Origin: Brachionus manjavacas
Lineage: Eukaryota > Rotifera > Eurotatoria > Ploima > Brachionidae
Direction of reading: 5' to 3'
NCBI GenBank assembly: GCA_019054805.1
Contig: JAHQIY010000006.1
Span: forward strand, 3,348,001-3,412,000
DNA length: 64,000 bases
Shown here in pieces: positions 11,515 through 26,500 of the stretch. The notes under the pieces were generated by a model. The model worked only from the letters and a program-made list of their open reading frames with translations. It ran no database searches and was not told the origin of the DNA. Made by a program: the position numbers and the translations under genes. The first letter of the stretch is position 1. Each line of letters opens with the position of its first letter.

Positions 11515-14500
11515 GTAAGAATAAATTTAATTTAAATCAAGCATTAATGAACTCCTATTTTCCAAAGTCATGCTATTAAATCAATTAAATTCTAAATAGT
11601 CGCCTTAAGGTCGATTTCGATTGTCATTCGCAAAAATGCTTTGCACTCATTGATTCTATTCATTTAGTCCATAAATTATACTTTAATTGATTTTATTTCT
11701 CTAAATTGAATTTTAAATAAAGTATCAATGCCAATTTCAAAATAAAAAGTTAAAATTTTTTTCTAAAAGTTAATGAAGAGATAAAATTTCACTAAAACGA
11801 AGCTTTTTTTCTCTAATTTGAGAATCATATATTTTCCAATCAAGGTCAGAGTCAGAGTCAAGAGTCAGATCAGAGAAAATTCAGTGATGTATTTACCAAA
11901 ATATTAAGCTAGTTTTTTCTAATAACTCCTCAATTCTAGATCAAAAGCTTGATTTTTTGGAATAAATTTAAAAATTATTTTTCTATCGTATTTTATCTTA
12001 AATGATTTTTTAGTACGAATTTAATATTTATTTTTTATTTGAATTTATAGGAGAAATTTTTAAGCATTGTTTGTCTTATTAAAATTTAAAAAATTTCCTA
12101 AAAATATATTAAATATTTTTTCATTTGAAAAAAATATTGAAATATTTTATTAATGAATTGTTAACTTTCAAGAGTTAAATTAAAAATTAAATCTCAACAT
12201 TAAATTCAATAAACATTCAATAAAACATTAAATTCATATTTTAAGCAAAAAAATCAACCTCTATTTTTATTTAATCTAAGTAAATTACTAATTTTAAATT
12301 ATTTAATTTTAAATAATTGTTGTTAGGTATTTAACTTGAGGCTAAAATGTTTGAATTAGTCAAACTAAATGACTAATGACTAGCTATGTGAAAAAAGATA
12401 ATTCGTGATTGTTTCAGAGCCGAAAGTTTCATAGAGATTTAAATGAAAACATATAAGCGAATCGTTCCGTCATTATCTATGGTTACTTTAGTCTAATGAT
12501 TAAAAGCTAATTGAATATTTGTTTCCCCATGTCTCTTGGCATTTTTCGATTTAATTTTTGTGTAAAAAAGTGCTCATCTATTCAAAAACATTCAAGTATA
12601 ACTAATGATTTGACACATATATTCGCCTTCTAAACATTGATAAGATAATAGGTACTTACGTCAAATGAAAAAGTATTCTATTTGGCTCTCGCACAAATCG
12701 AGAAAACTCAGCGATCTCAAATTTAAATGATGCCTTACAATTTAAATTAAAAATTATGAAAATTTTGGATTTAATAATCCGGAATTAAATGAAATTTTAT
12801 TTCATATCAAGATTTTAGCTGAAATGGTTTAATATTCCAAGGTTGTGCTATTAACAAAATGAGTGTATTTGGCTAATTTGTTGTTAAGCTCAGTTAGAGT
12901 CCTTAAAATCCATACCTGTCTTGTCATAAATTTAAGTGGATCAAATTTAAATATGCCGAATAAGCAGATTTAAATGAATCCTTTAAATTTTTTTCAAATA
13001 AAAGGCTTTTTGTTAAAATATTAAAAAAATCTTTTATTCGATTGAATTAATATGTCATTATTTCCATTAAGGATTTTTAGAATCAAATCTTTTAATTTTT
13101 GTATATGATTGTATTTGAAGCCAATAACCTTTCAATTGGCTTCTTAACTCTTTTTATTATCAAAATTTAAGTGTCATTGTTCAAAACTAAATGATTGTCT
13201 GCTAGATCTCTCGACTAAATCTTCACTAGTGCCCATTTCAAGTAGTCTAAATAATATCTTATATTTACTTAAGATTTGCTCCCTACACAAGTCTAATGAA
13301 CTTAAATAAAAAATACTCCAGTTTATAAAAAGTGCTATTAGTAGTTATGCCGATTTAAATAGTAACAAAAATTAAGCTTATTTTGTGGGTTTTATTTTCT
13401 TTAAATTTTAAACCATGTAAAATAATTTTTTCTTAATTGTTTATCTAGAGCATCTTATTTAATGTATTATGAATAAATGATTTTTGCTGGTCTTTTAAAG
13501 GGTTTGATTTTAGAGTTTAAAAAAATGCATATAAAAATGACAAGATTAATGCATATAGATTATTTTGGTGACAAGAGATTATCAAAATTTGATTTCGCAC
13601 AAAAACTGATAAGATTCCAATTATAAAGTGATAGAGAGGTGGTGAGAAAATGAAATAAAATTTCATATGAAAGATTGATTTTTGTCGTACAGAATTGTTT
13701 AAAGTTAAATTAAAATCTAATTTTGAATGCAAATATTATTATTATTTTATTTCATTTAAAACAGAGAAAACAAATCAATAAACGTAAGTATTACCTAATA
13801 CCATGTACTCCTCTAAATATTATGTCACATGCTTAAATAAAAATTACTGGAATTTTTAAAAATTTACAAATTTAATAATTACACCCAAATAAACGGGTTT
13901 TTCAATAGTAAAATTTCCAAGCCTGATTTTTTCAAAAAATAAAACAAAAACATACAGACATTTTTGTTAAGAGCTTTATTTTTATTCCGATTTTAAATGT
14001 TTACATGATTTACCTTTGAATAAAATATACAAATTTTTCACCAAGCTTTTTTCTATTATGAATTTTAAATCAGTTTTATTCTCTTTAATTGCTTTAAAAA
14101 TTAAATTTTTCGTTAATTTTATTTATCATTTAGAGCAAACGCTTAGTTTTATCAGCAATTTTAATTAAAATTAGTCTGGTACATCAAGACCGAATTTGTT
14201 TTATGAATTTTTTCACTTTTTGATGGATTTTCATCCTCTAGTAAATCCCTTCTTACCTAATGGAACTAAATTTAAAAAATTCTATTACGCAATATCTTGA
14301 TTTCGGTTTACAAGAATTCCAGGTTTTCAATAGTAGAAAAGTTAATTTAAATGAAAGAAGAAACCCGCTAAAAGCTAGATTAATTTTTTAAGTAATTGAG
14401 ATTTAGATTAAATAGATTTTTAAATATTTACAAACTGTACAGAAATTAAGGGACTGTATTTTATTTAGGTTTAAATTGAATTTTTTTAATCCAAAAAATT

Positions 14501-17500
14501 GTGACCATAAACAAACTTTGTTTTTGGCGCAATCTTACGCAATCTAGTAAATATTAATATTATATAAGTAAGAATGAAAAAGAAATTAAAATACTAATAC
14601 ATTTGAGTGTAGTTATCAAAAAATTAAAAAGGCAAACTTGATTTAAGGCAAACTGAATTAAAGGCCTACAATAAAATTCAAAATTCAATTAAATTTTTAT
14701 GTTCATTTTTTTATTTTTATTATTATTTTAAATCAAATAGATTTTAATAGTCGGATGTTTGCTTAGTGAATAAATATTTTTATTTGCTCATTCCATTGAT
14801 GACCATTTATTGATTTATTGATTTGAAACTAGATCAGGTATCTACGGCGATAAGGTTCGTGAGATTGCTAAGATTGTCAAGAGATATATTTGCCCGAGTA
14901 TTCCCAATTTGATGGGTTCTTTTAAAAGAAATTTAATTTAGAAAATCTCGAATGAAACTGGGCAACAAAACAATCGGAGATTTAGCTCTTCATGCTTTTC
15001 TTTCCAAGACATGTTGGTCATTTAAGCAATCAATCTTTGCATTTGTAGGGCTTCAAGTGTCATTTAAGTGATCTCACTCACCAATAAGTTCAATCGAACA
15101 CGACTAAATAAAAAAAACATTTAATAAAATTTTAACAATTAATTCAAATATTTATTTCACTAACCCAATATTTGCATCCTTTGAACGATTTTTTTACCAC
15201 ACCGACTCGCAATCTGGATCCAACACATCATTAAATACGAAATCCAAGATTTAAATATTTAGCTTTAATTAGAATGTTTTACAATTCTAAAATTATGTTC
15301 GTATTTCTAAAATTAAATTAATATCACGATTTAGTTCTACAACTCGTAAATTCTGTTCCTCAATAGATAGCAGGTCAATGGTTAAGCATCGTCTATCAAG
15401 TGATATTTACACAGTTAAATGTTAAAAATAATTTATAATAATCGTTCACTTTACTTCTAAATAAATCATTGACTAAATAGTTTTTTTATTTTTCCGAGGT
15501 TTTAAAGCAAAGTTTCAGCCAGTTCAAAGTCTGCTGTTTTATAGGCTTCTACTAATCGATTTTGACAGCAGTGAACTTAATTTTTAAAGAAAAATATTTC
15601 TCTAATTGAAATGTATTTCCTTCAAAATTGGGTTAAATTTCTAAATATCTTTTCTAAATGCAACTAGCTAGGTCAGCATTTTACCTCAAATAGAAATTAT
15701 ATAAATCTTTTTTTTTTATAAAAAGGGTTTATTTTTTGCACAATTAAAAGTTTCTAAAGGTAGCACGAAAATGATTGTACATAAAAAAAAAAGAAAAACT
15801 TGAAATTTTCAAGATTTGAAAAACTTTTCCTGACAATGGAAAATAGTTTATTTTGGTTGTTGAATAACAAGGTATTCCTTCTAACGTTTATTGTACGCCT
15901 TCAAACTCTTATTTTTCTTGCCGTATTATTTTACACACATGAAACTAAAGCTCGAAAAATTGTCCAACTTAAAGTTGCAGTTTATTCAAATTTTGTATTA
16001 GTTAAGTTATTGTGTTTGACTTTTTGGAGCTTCTTATGCAACAAATCGAGTTTTATTTCCAAATCTGAGAATAACCATCTCAAAATATGTTACTCAATAT
16101 TTAAAAGATAAGGTCCAAGTGTTTCATTTTTTTGGCGAAAGCAAATTTTTAATAAATATTTTCTTTATTCTTCTATGAATCAACTTGATTATTATTTGGG
16201 CTTAAATAAAGACCAAAATTTAAATAATAATCTAATTATTTTTCAACAATTCGCTACAATATTCAATTGCAACAATATTTTATGTCATAGCTTAGCTATT
16301 AGTTTATTTTTTTATTTACTCGTAACTTCTTGCAAGCAAAGAAAAGATTCAAATCCTTACAAGTAATACAATTCAGCTCTAAAGACTGTCGAAATTCTAT
16401 TTAAAGAAATAGTTGCAGATTTTCGAATCCATTTCACCTACAAATTTTAGGAATTTTCAGATACTGGTCTATTGAAGATACACAGTGAAAAAATGCTCTT
16501 CAATTTCTTTTCAATTCTTAGGTATTTAACCTATTAATTTACTTTGGTACAACAAATGCTAAGTTCTTAGAGTGTCAATAAAATAAGACTAAATGCAAAA
16601 ATACAAAAACCAAATGAGCATTTTAATTTAGATTTTTAATAAAAATTAAAAATTGGATTTTTTTTTATTTAGCAAATTGATGATAATAAATTATTAAAGT
16701 TACCGAGCACAAATATTTATCCAAAATTTTTTTTTAAATAGTTGCCGTAGATCGATAATAAGTTTTTTTTTACATAAGAAATTTTTATTCTGTTTAATCA
16801 AGTGTCATTCAGCTTAAAAAAAAATTAATACTTATTTATTTACTTTACTTTATTTGAAAAAAAAACTCAGAAAGATTGAGTCGATTTTGACAGAGACAAA
16901 AGGATTTTTTGTCAAAGTTAAGCTGATTGCGTGATTAAAGCGATTTGAACTTGGCCCACAAAAAATCTGATCGAAAAGCAAATGATTAATTAATGGGACA
17001 TAAAAATTTACCCTTAAGATGAGACGGATGTTGGTATAGCAAATATTTACCAACATTCCTTCTAATTAATGACTTCGAATATATATTTTTAATATTTTAA
17101 CTATTTAATATTTTTTTGTGTAGAAAAATACCACGTCTAGCGAACAAAGTGATAATCAATCATCGCCTTATCGCTCTGCATCAACATCTTCATTGACTAC
17201 GCTGTCATCGAGTACGATTACAAAACCAACTTGGTCCTCCTCATCTTCATCCTCATTAACCACATCGCTACAATCTTCTACCGAGACTGTAAACAATACA
17301 CTAGTAATTAACTCTGGACGAGACTTAGACCTGTTAGACAGATTGTTCAGCAATTTAGAGTCAAAACGAGCGGAAAATGGTAGCACTGGTCGCTTTGTAA
17401 CAACCAATTTTAAACCAAAACCAAAAGCCAGTAATTCTCAAAGTGAACGCAAATTTGCCAACATAATCCGATATTTGAGTGAAACAAAGAAAAAAAGTGG

Positions 17501-20500
17501 TCAAGATCCGCGCCAAAGCATGGTATTGTCAGAGAAGCGTGCGGCAGAGAACGCACATCCTGTGTTTAAGAATCGAAGCCGCAAGCATCCGCTCGCCAAC
17601 GATGAGGACAGCAATGAGAAAAATTCTAAGCCTTTAAAAAGTGTTAATTTTAGAATTTTGAAAAATTCTCATCGAAAAGCAGAGTCGGACAGCTCGTTTA
17701 GAGCAATAGCCCAGCAGCCTGTGCGCACAAGCACTTCCCAAGACCACTATTTACAAATTAGCTCGGCGCCGTGCAAGCGTCTTCGCTCACCGTCAAACAA
17801 CGACTACAACAGCTTGCTAAATCTGGCGCACTCGCAGTCACACAACAATCGGAGTTTGAGAAAAATAACCATCAAACCATTGGCTCGGTCGCTTTCGGTC
17901 AACTATCTGTATCACAAAAGACAGGGCGATTTGAGGCGCTATCAAAAAAATGCTCTCATCAAGATTCGTCTACAGCGGGCTGGTTTCACCACCGAGGACA
18001 TTGACGACATCTACATGCCCAAGCAGCTGGACATGTTCGAGCGAAAACTCAAACAATCCATGGACATTTCGGACAATTCCGAACTAGAAGAGACCAAAAT
18101 GAGACAAGAACGACTGTCCAGAGTCAGAAACAAACGCTTCAAATGCGACATGGACAAAAATGCGACCCGATCCAAGATAATCATCAACTACAGAACAGCG
18201 CCATGTGAGCCAGCCGGCGAGCATTATTTGGATTTGGAGAAAAAAAGCTATCTTGATGAGGCCAAGCGTAAGTTGGACATGATGAAAAATTCCAATGGCT
18301 CCTACTACTTCAATTTAAACAACAAATTAAAATCATCTGTGACCAATTTGATCCGGGCATCGCAGGATTTGGCGCGCACTGCCGAAATAAAGAGCAAATT
18401 TGTGAACAGAAATTGGTCACTAAAAGAAGTATATGACATTAGACGAAATCAAATAAGAACTAATAACCTACAAGCAATCAATGTGGATAATTCAACACAA
18501 ATACAGAACAATTTTACATGTGATGACATTGACGGTGTTTACATGCCTTGGATGATTGAGAACTATGGACGAAAATTGACCATGGAGGCAATGAGACGCA
18601 AGACAGAAAGCCAAACAAGAACCAAATCGCCGTATGTGTCTCAATATTACGCCAAATCCAACGATTCAGTTGGACATCACGATTTGTGGCTGATTGACCG
18701 TGACATACGGCGCCATTTAAAAAACGCCTCCAATTCCAATTTGAGCGACAGCGATGTGAGCATGACTGACACGGAGACAAGCAGCGACGACACTAGACCC
18801 ATAGTGCCGCAAAAAATAAACAAACCTGACAACAGTCTGAAAAACAAAATACTCAAGGCTATCAATAAGTCGCTGTTGACCAGCGAGGTATCGGGCATAG
18901 ATCTTAATTTGCTCAAATTGGACGATTCGGTGAAGCGAACACTGAAGCGTGTGGAGAAAAAGGCGCTGGAACGCGACCTCGAACACGATCTAATACGCTC
19001 TTTTTCGTGCAACCATTTGACCGACCTGAGAAAAGAAGACATCAAATACATCAACATGAGAGTAAATGGCATCAATTCCTACTCCACCGAGGATATCCAA
19101 GACTTGTACATTCCAAAAATGCTCGAGAACTTCAAGCTCAAACTGGCCGTGGAAAAAGAGTGTCAGCCAAGGCGTATTTTGGCTGCAACAAAATTCACTT
19201 TTGATGATTTGAATCGAGCTTTGGTGACAAGTCCACCGCCTGTTCAAGTCAAATCACCGGCGATCATAGCCACGCCAGTGTCGCCACAGTACTCCAACAC
19301 GGACAATTTGTTCAAGCAAATAATCCAAGAGAGAATCAGCGAGTTCGATCACAGAATTGCCAGTGAGATCAGCTCGTCGGCAAAAAAAAAAGCCCACGAC
19401 GATGACGTGTCCACTGACAATGACCAAGACGATTCAATCGAAATATCGTCCGATTCGGACGATTTTAGCATCAGCGAACACGAAATGAAACACTTTGACT
19501 CGTCCATTTCCAAATCTAAAATAGAATCGGCCATAAACAAAAGTTTGACTCTAAAAAATCCAGGCGAGCTCATCTCTGACTTTTACATATCAAACATGAA
19601 CTTTGCCATGCGCTACAGTGTTGAGTACATTCAGAAAATTGCCAACGAAATGCGCCGAAGACGCCATCAACAAGACTCGATGTACTTTCACTCGGACAAT
19701 GAGGAGCCAAAGCTGCACAATCGAGTACATCGTTCGTTTAGCGTTGACAGGCTGTATGCGGTGCGCAAAGAACACTTGCGATACTCGCATGGTGCACAGA
19801 ATGACAGGATTAGCTTCACCACTGATGACATACAAGACATTTATATGCCGTTTTGTTTGGACAATTACAAGAGGAAAATAGCTGTGGAATTGGAACGTAG
19901 GCGGCGACAAGCCGAGCAAACTAATTTGGACATGGAATGTGAGATGAACCAAAATTTAAATCAAGTCAAAACATCACAACCAATTGTTCTTGATGATTTG
20001 GACATTTTTCTGATCAAAAAGTCCACATTTAGCATTCAAGAGAATAGGCTAGATGACAAAGTTGTTAAAATAGACCAGCCAGTAGTTTTGCTTGACAAAA
20101 ATGAGATTGCCAAGCGGCCTGTTGAGCGATTGGAAAAAGTAATTGCCTACCAGCCAGTGATTAATGTTGACAGAACAGATGGAAGATCAATTGAAATGTG
20201 CCAGAGTGTGCAAAGAGCCAGACACAGTGTAGAGCCAAAGCCAAAGCTACAAAATATTCAAACGAATTCTGTTAGGTTCAAGAGTGCCGAAGATCAGGCT
20301 CGATTCAAAAGAGCCAAAGTTTCTATTCAAAAAAGACTAAGTTTTTTTGAAAACTATCCATTGGTAAGTCACATAGAGCCGGTTTTGCACGACGAGCCGA
20401 TTCAAATGGACCATGTTGATCTGAATGAAAAATCGGACTTGTCGTCATCAATGACTTCGTCAGTAAGTGGCGAGTCGAGCGATTCGCTCAGCAACATTCC

Positions 20501-23500
20501 AATGGATAACTTTGAGCAAAAAAATGAAAAAAACAAATTGATTAAAGATAGAGCTAGTGTTTCTTTGGTACCCGATGACAAAACACTCAGTCACCGACCA
20601 TTTAGAGTCACTAAAATCGAGCAAGTTCCTATTTTGGAAAAATCCTCTGTCAACTATGAACATCAAAAATTTGACTTTGCCAAGGTTAATTCAGTCAAAC
20701 CAATAAACATGCCTACTGAATCGTTAGACATTGTTTCTCGTCTTTATTCCAATTATTTTCAGCCCGAAAAGGTACAGACTCACGAGCCGAATTGTTCATA
20801 TGTTCAAGATCATCTTAAAAGCGAACCATTAGTACACAAACCAAATGATGTTATCTACAATGCACCTACTGTTGAAAGACAAGAAATGCATTCTGTTCGA
20901 CAAGACATTCATCAACCTGTGAGCCTAAAACGGCCCGAATATCTAATTGAGGAATATGCTAAAAAGTCGCTTAATTCCGAAATTACTTATTTATATGAAA
21001 ATTTAAATTCATTCAGAGTTAATGATTTAAAAGATAGAGCAATAGTTGGTCAGTATGAAAACGAATTGGTAAGTTCTAATTCGAAATATGAGAAAACATT
21101 TCATGTGCCTGAGACAAATAGCGAAGATCAAGTGATGGGCTTGCCGGAACAAATTGAAACAGTGAACGAGGTAAATGTGGACGATGTGATGAGAATTGAG
21201 GAATTGCCTCAGCTTGTGCCCAATATAGCGAGTATTCTAGTGCCTACAGATGTCAAGAATGCAGAGCAAGTTGTGCAAGAAGAATTTGAACTTGATGAGC
21301 TTAGAGATGAGGCAGAGAGTGAGAAAAATTTGAGTGTCAGAGAAGAGGTGGAGCAGATCGGTGTTGCCAATATTACCGAATTTAAACAAGTTGAAGAAGC
21401 CAATATTGACGAAGTTAGCCTATCTGATGTGGACTCAGTGCATTTTGAATCTTATGAACTGCAATCGGCTCAGAAAACTGAAAAAATTCCATGTGAAATT
21501 AATCAACCATTAAATCTACATAAAAATAAAGTCTACAATTTGCCAAATTTAAACTCTGATTTGATAGAAAATGTCACTGAGGAGTTTTATCCGCCGGTAT
21601 TTCAAACTGATCAGATTGAACAAGTTAAACATGTTCAAAGATTAGAATTATGTCAACAGCCTAGTAAAATATCAATGTTAAATTTAGCTAGACAAGAATC
21701 AATACTGAGTCTTAAAAGTCAAGCAGAGAATATTACGATACATGACCAGATTCCGCTTAATGCTGCTTCAAAACATGAAAAATACCAATTTAATCCAAAA
21801 CCATTTGTCCAAAAAGCCACCACATTCAATTCTCCATTATTAGAAAATCAAGTGTATGAATATTTGATGACCAACGACCTAGAGACCAAGCAGGAAACAC
21901 GCCACACAATGCTATCTCCGAAAAAAATTGAATCTTTAGATAAAGCTCATATTGAGCCAAGACCGATCTATTTGAATCAAGCAGAATCAAACGTATCCCA
22001 CGAAGAAATGGAAACTTTGCAGTACATGGATGAAGCCATGGTTGATAAAGAAATCATTGAGTCCAAAAAAGAAATGACCTATCAAACAAAAAATGTTCAG
22101 ATTAGTCGTCCTGTTAGGGCTCTTAATTTAGGCGATGAAAAAACCGACAACTTTTTGTTTACGGGTACTAATGATTACGAAGAATTGGTAGAAGAACCAG
22201 AGTTTGCTGTTGTAAGAAAAGAAGAAGAATTAGACTCGAAAATGGAACGGCCACAAGTTGTTGAGGTGTTTAGCAGTCCGGTTATATCAACGCGAGTAGA
22301 TGACTTTTTAGAAACTGTGAAGCCTTTGAATTATATGGAACTGGACTTCGAGGAACAAGTCAGCATTAGTACCAGAAAACCAGATCTTAATCGACCTAAT
22401 GAAGTTAAAGTATCTATCAAACAATCTTATGGTAAATCTGATGTGGAAGAAGTTTATTATAGTGAAAATTGCTCTGAGTTTGAAAGTAGAGACATGACCG
22501 TAGAGCCTCATTTTAGTGAAAATAAAATTGACCTGCAATCACCTTACGGGATTAGAGTCGGTGTTGTTGAGAAAATTGGCCGCGGTAAGATTTTAAACAC
22601 AATTATATGTTTGGTAATCTTAAATGAAATTTTAGTTACTTATTTAAAAAATATTTGTATTGGAGATTTTTCTTCAGGTTATTGAGCCAAATTCTAAATT
22701 AAAATTTTGTAAATATTTTAAAAAGCAAATTATTTTCCGAAGGGTTTTAATGAATAAAATTCAATTTAAAAAAACTAATTTATTTAAGATTAATTTTCAC
22801 CTAAAAAAATTAGTAGCTCAGTTTGTTAAATTATATTTTTTCTAATGAAATTTTAGTTAAATCAACTTTTGATATTAATTTTAAAAATTGAATTTTTGCT
22901 ATTCTTTTATTATTTATGATTTAAAGTACAACGCTGCTTGATCAACAAATATTTTTATTAATTTGAATAAAATTTAAAGCTTCTCATTAGCTAATGATCA
23001 AATAATTTTTTTTTAAAAATTTTTGTTATTTTTACAATCTCTTTTTTACATTGAAAAAGTAATAATATTTTTTTTGCAAATCAAAACATTTTTCTCTTTT
23101 GACAATTCAATATTTTTACTAGTTAAAGCACTTATTTTCTCAAGCAAATTTTAAAATTGTTTTTAAAAAACAATTTTCAATAGTCTTAAACTAAATTGGA
23201 TTTTTTTTCAATGGTCACACAGGTGCTCTTAAGCAATCAAGTATTTTACAGTTTTTTTTAGAGCATTTATTATTTCTTTTGATATTTTAAAAACTAGCTT
23301 CAAGTGTAAACATTTCGAAAAAAAATAGGCCTTTAAAATTGAAAACTAATTAAAATTTTTTAATTGACCGCCTAAATTTAGCTCGTCCTGTTCAGTTAAA
23401 ACAAATATCTTAATAATTAAAGGTTTGCTTTTAGCTAAAGAAGAGACATCCTCAATTAAGAACGAAAAACCTATCGAGTTCAAAACAAGCTATCTACAAA

Positions 23501-26500
23501 GCCGAGAATTTGTACAAGCTAATTTTGAGCCAACAACCAGCATGGACCGATTAGAGAAATTTAAATCTCAGCCTGTTTTGAATAATCCGACAATAGGTCA
23601 ATTAAATGCCGAAACAGTTGAAATATTTAGAACTGATAATGTAGACAACAAAAAAGCAGAAATTAATGTACAAGACCAAGGGTCTTTGGACAAAAAATAT
23701 GTCACCAAAATCCAATGTTACAATCTTCCATGCGAATCATACACGCAAGGAGATGAACAAGCTCCAATCGAGCTTGGCAACAATTATAACCAAATGGAAT
23801 CTAGGGTATCGACCGAAAATGTGTCTGACTATCAAAAGGTAGGTATCGAAAAAAAAATTAACTTAAACCTAGCAGCTTTTAACACCGAGAGCTCAGAAAA
23901 TGAAGAGAATAAATTAGAACCAATTAGGGAAATAGATAATAATTTAGAAATGGCCAAAACAACAACTACTGATCAAAATATGAATCTGGCTACAATTTTA
24001 GCTCTAAATAAGTACGCCCGGTGTAGAGAAATAATCGAATTATATAATACATATAAAGCAGATGATTTTGAAAATCAATTAGATCTTGACATTCAATGTA
24101 TTCCAATGGTTCAACAAAATTTAACAGATAACAAAATTATGATCAATGAAACTAGACATATTAACATGGGTCTTCCGGAACAAGAAAAAAATTCAGAATG
24201 TGAAGAAATGGGTCTTGATGAAAGCGAAGAAATCAAGTCTTTTTTGTCCCACGAGCCTAATCTTTTGACTGATTATCGAAAATCAAAAACAATAGCTTTT
24301 TCAATGCCAATGGAAAACAATTATTCAATTTCGTCAAGTAGTTTGGACTCACTAGAAAATGAGATCCCAAACGAATTTAACTCAGATGTTCAAGTTGTCA
24401 AACAATTGGACACAATTAACAAAATTGAATCTCTTAAAGCTTATAATTTAAATGAATTTGAAAGAGTTGAATCTCCAATTGATCAAGTTGAAGAATTTAA
24501 GGAAGTTTTAAATCTCGAAAATCCAATTATAAAATCGGAAATTGATGAGCTTAGGCAAAAAATTGACAATCAAAACATAACTCTGATTAGTGTACCTTTG
24601 GAAAAGAGTAAAAGCGAATCTGAATATGAACTAGAATCAATAAGTGATTGTAGTTTGATAGAGCAACAAAATGTAGATATAAAAAAGGAGATAAAACCAT
24701 TTAATAGCGCCAAAAAAAATTCCGAAAATATTTTTAATGCACCAATAATTCAAAATGCTTCATTATATGACTCTCAGGAGGCTGATGAACTCAGTTTTGA
24801 CAAAGAATCAGAGCATGAGGCTAAATACAGTTTAGATGAAACTAGAATGGAAACTTATGAAATACAGAATCGATTCCATACTTTCAATTTGGCAAAAACT
24901 GAACAAAATAGCATGCAATTTGAAGAAACAGACAGTTTTTCTTTGGAATCAATGGAAGAAAATTACTTGATCCCAACATCCCAAGTCAATCCTATTTATT
25001 CTCAGCCAATTTTAAAAAAAAACATTAATTATTTAAATTCCGCTGAAATCAAAAATTATGAGCCAGGTTTTGAACAAACTGAAAATTTTCAAGAAAACGT
25101 TTTGGACACAAAAAATCTGGAACCAAGTTTAGAGCAAATTCCACTACAGACTCATATTAACAAAAATACTATTGATTATTTAAATTCCGCTGAAATCAAA
25201 AATTATGAGCCAGGTTTTGAACAAACTGAAAATTTTCAAGAAAACGTTTTGGACACAAAAAATTTGGAACCAAGTTTAGAGCAAATTCCACTACAGACTC
25301 ATATTAACAAAAATACTATTGATTATTTAAATTCCGCTGAAATCAAAAATTATGAGCCAGGTTTTGAACAAACTGAAAATTTTCAAGAAAACGTTTTGGA
25401 CACAAAAATCTGGAACCAAGTTTAGAGCAAATTCCACTACAGACTCATATTAACAAAAATACTATTGATTATTTAAATTCCGCTGAAATCAAAAATTATG
25501 AGCCAGGTTTTGAACAAACTGAAAATTTTCAAGAAAACGTTTTGGACACAAAAAATCTGGAACCAAGTTTAGAGCAAATTCCACTACAGACTCATATTAA
25601 CAAAAATACTATTGATTATTTAAATTCCGCTGAAATCAAAAATTATGAGCCAGGTTTTGAACAAACTGAAAATTTTCAAGAAAACGTTTTGGACACAAAA
25701 AATTTGGAACCAAGTTTAGAGCAAATTCCACTACAGACTCATATTAACAAAAATACTATTGATTATTTAAATTCCGCTGAAATCAAAAATTATGAGCCAG
25801 GTTTTGAACAAACTGAAAATTTTCAAGAAAACGTTTTGGACACAAAAAATCTGGAACCAAGTTTAGATCAAATTCCACTACAGACTCCAATACAGCACTT
25901 AAAACCTATTCAGTTATTCAACCTTCCTCAAAACGATCGAACAGAAGGTTTAGGAGAGCTTGCCGATAGTTTCGCTGAGGAAATAAATTTTGAAAATATT
26001 TCATTTGATTTTGTTCAAAATGAAGTAACTCAAAGACATTCGAAATTTTCTGTTCATTATTTGAACGCGGCAAAAATCAAATCGGAAAGTTATTCAAGCT
26101 TACACGAAGCAAATAGTTTTAGTATTGAATCAAAATCAGAGTCAAATTTGGAACCCAAAGAACAGAGCGGATATTTGAATAAAGAACAAAAAACATCCAA
26201 AGTTGAATTATTGAATGCACCCAAAATTGAGCAGAAGAGTTTTGACAATTTAGAAGAAGCTCATGTGTTAGAATCAGACATAGATATAGTTGATAAAATC
26301 GAGCCCAAAATTGAGCTAACAAATTTAAGCCAAGAGCAATTAGAATCTAAAACTATTTTTTTAAATGCACCAAAAACTGAACAAGAGAGGCTTAGTGATT
26401 TTGAAGAAGCTGAGAGCTTTCAGCTTGATCCTGAGAGTGAAGTAATTTTAAATCCAAGTGTCCAAGCAAACAATCTTAGCTTTGGTCAGACAAAATTTCA

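Noticed and set aside
15800..16366. Two hydrophobic frames in the large intron
   Set aside because: Composition follows AT bias; first frame lacks an early ATG and neither has a recognisable pattern.
17168..22538. Many minus-strand and alternate-frame ORFs over the giant exons
   Set aside because: Shadows of the long coding exon; the plus-strand frame has repeats and consistent splicing.
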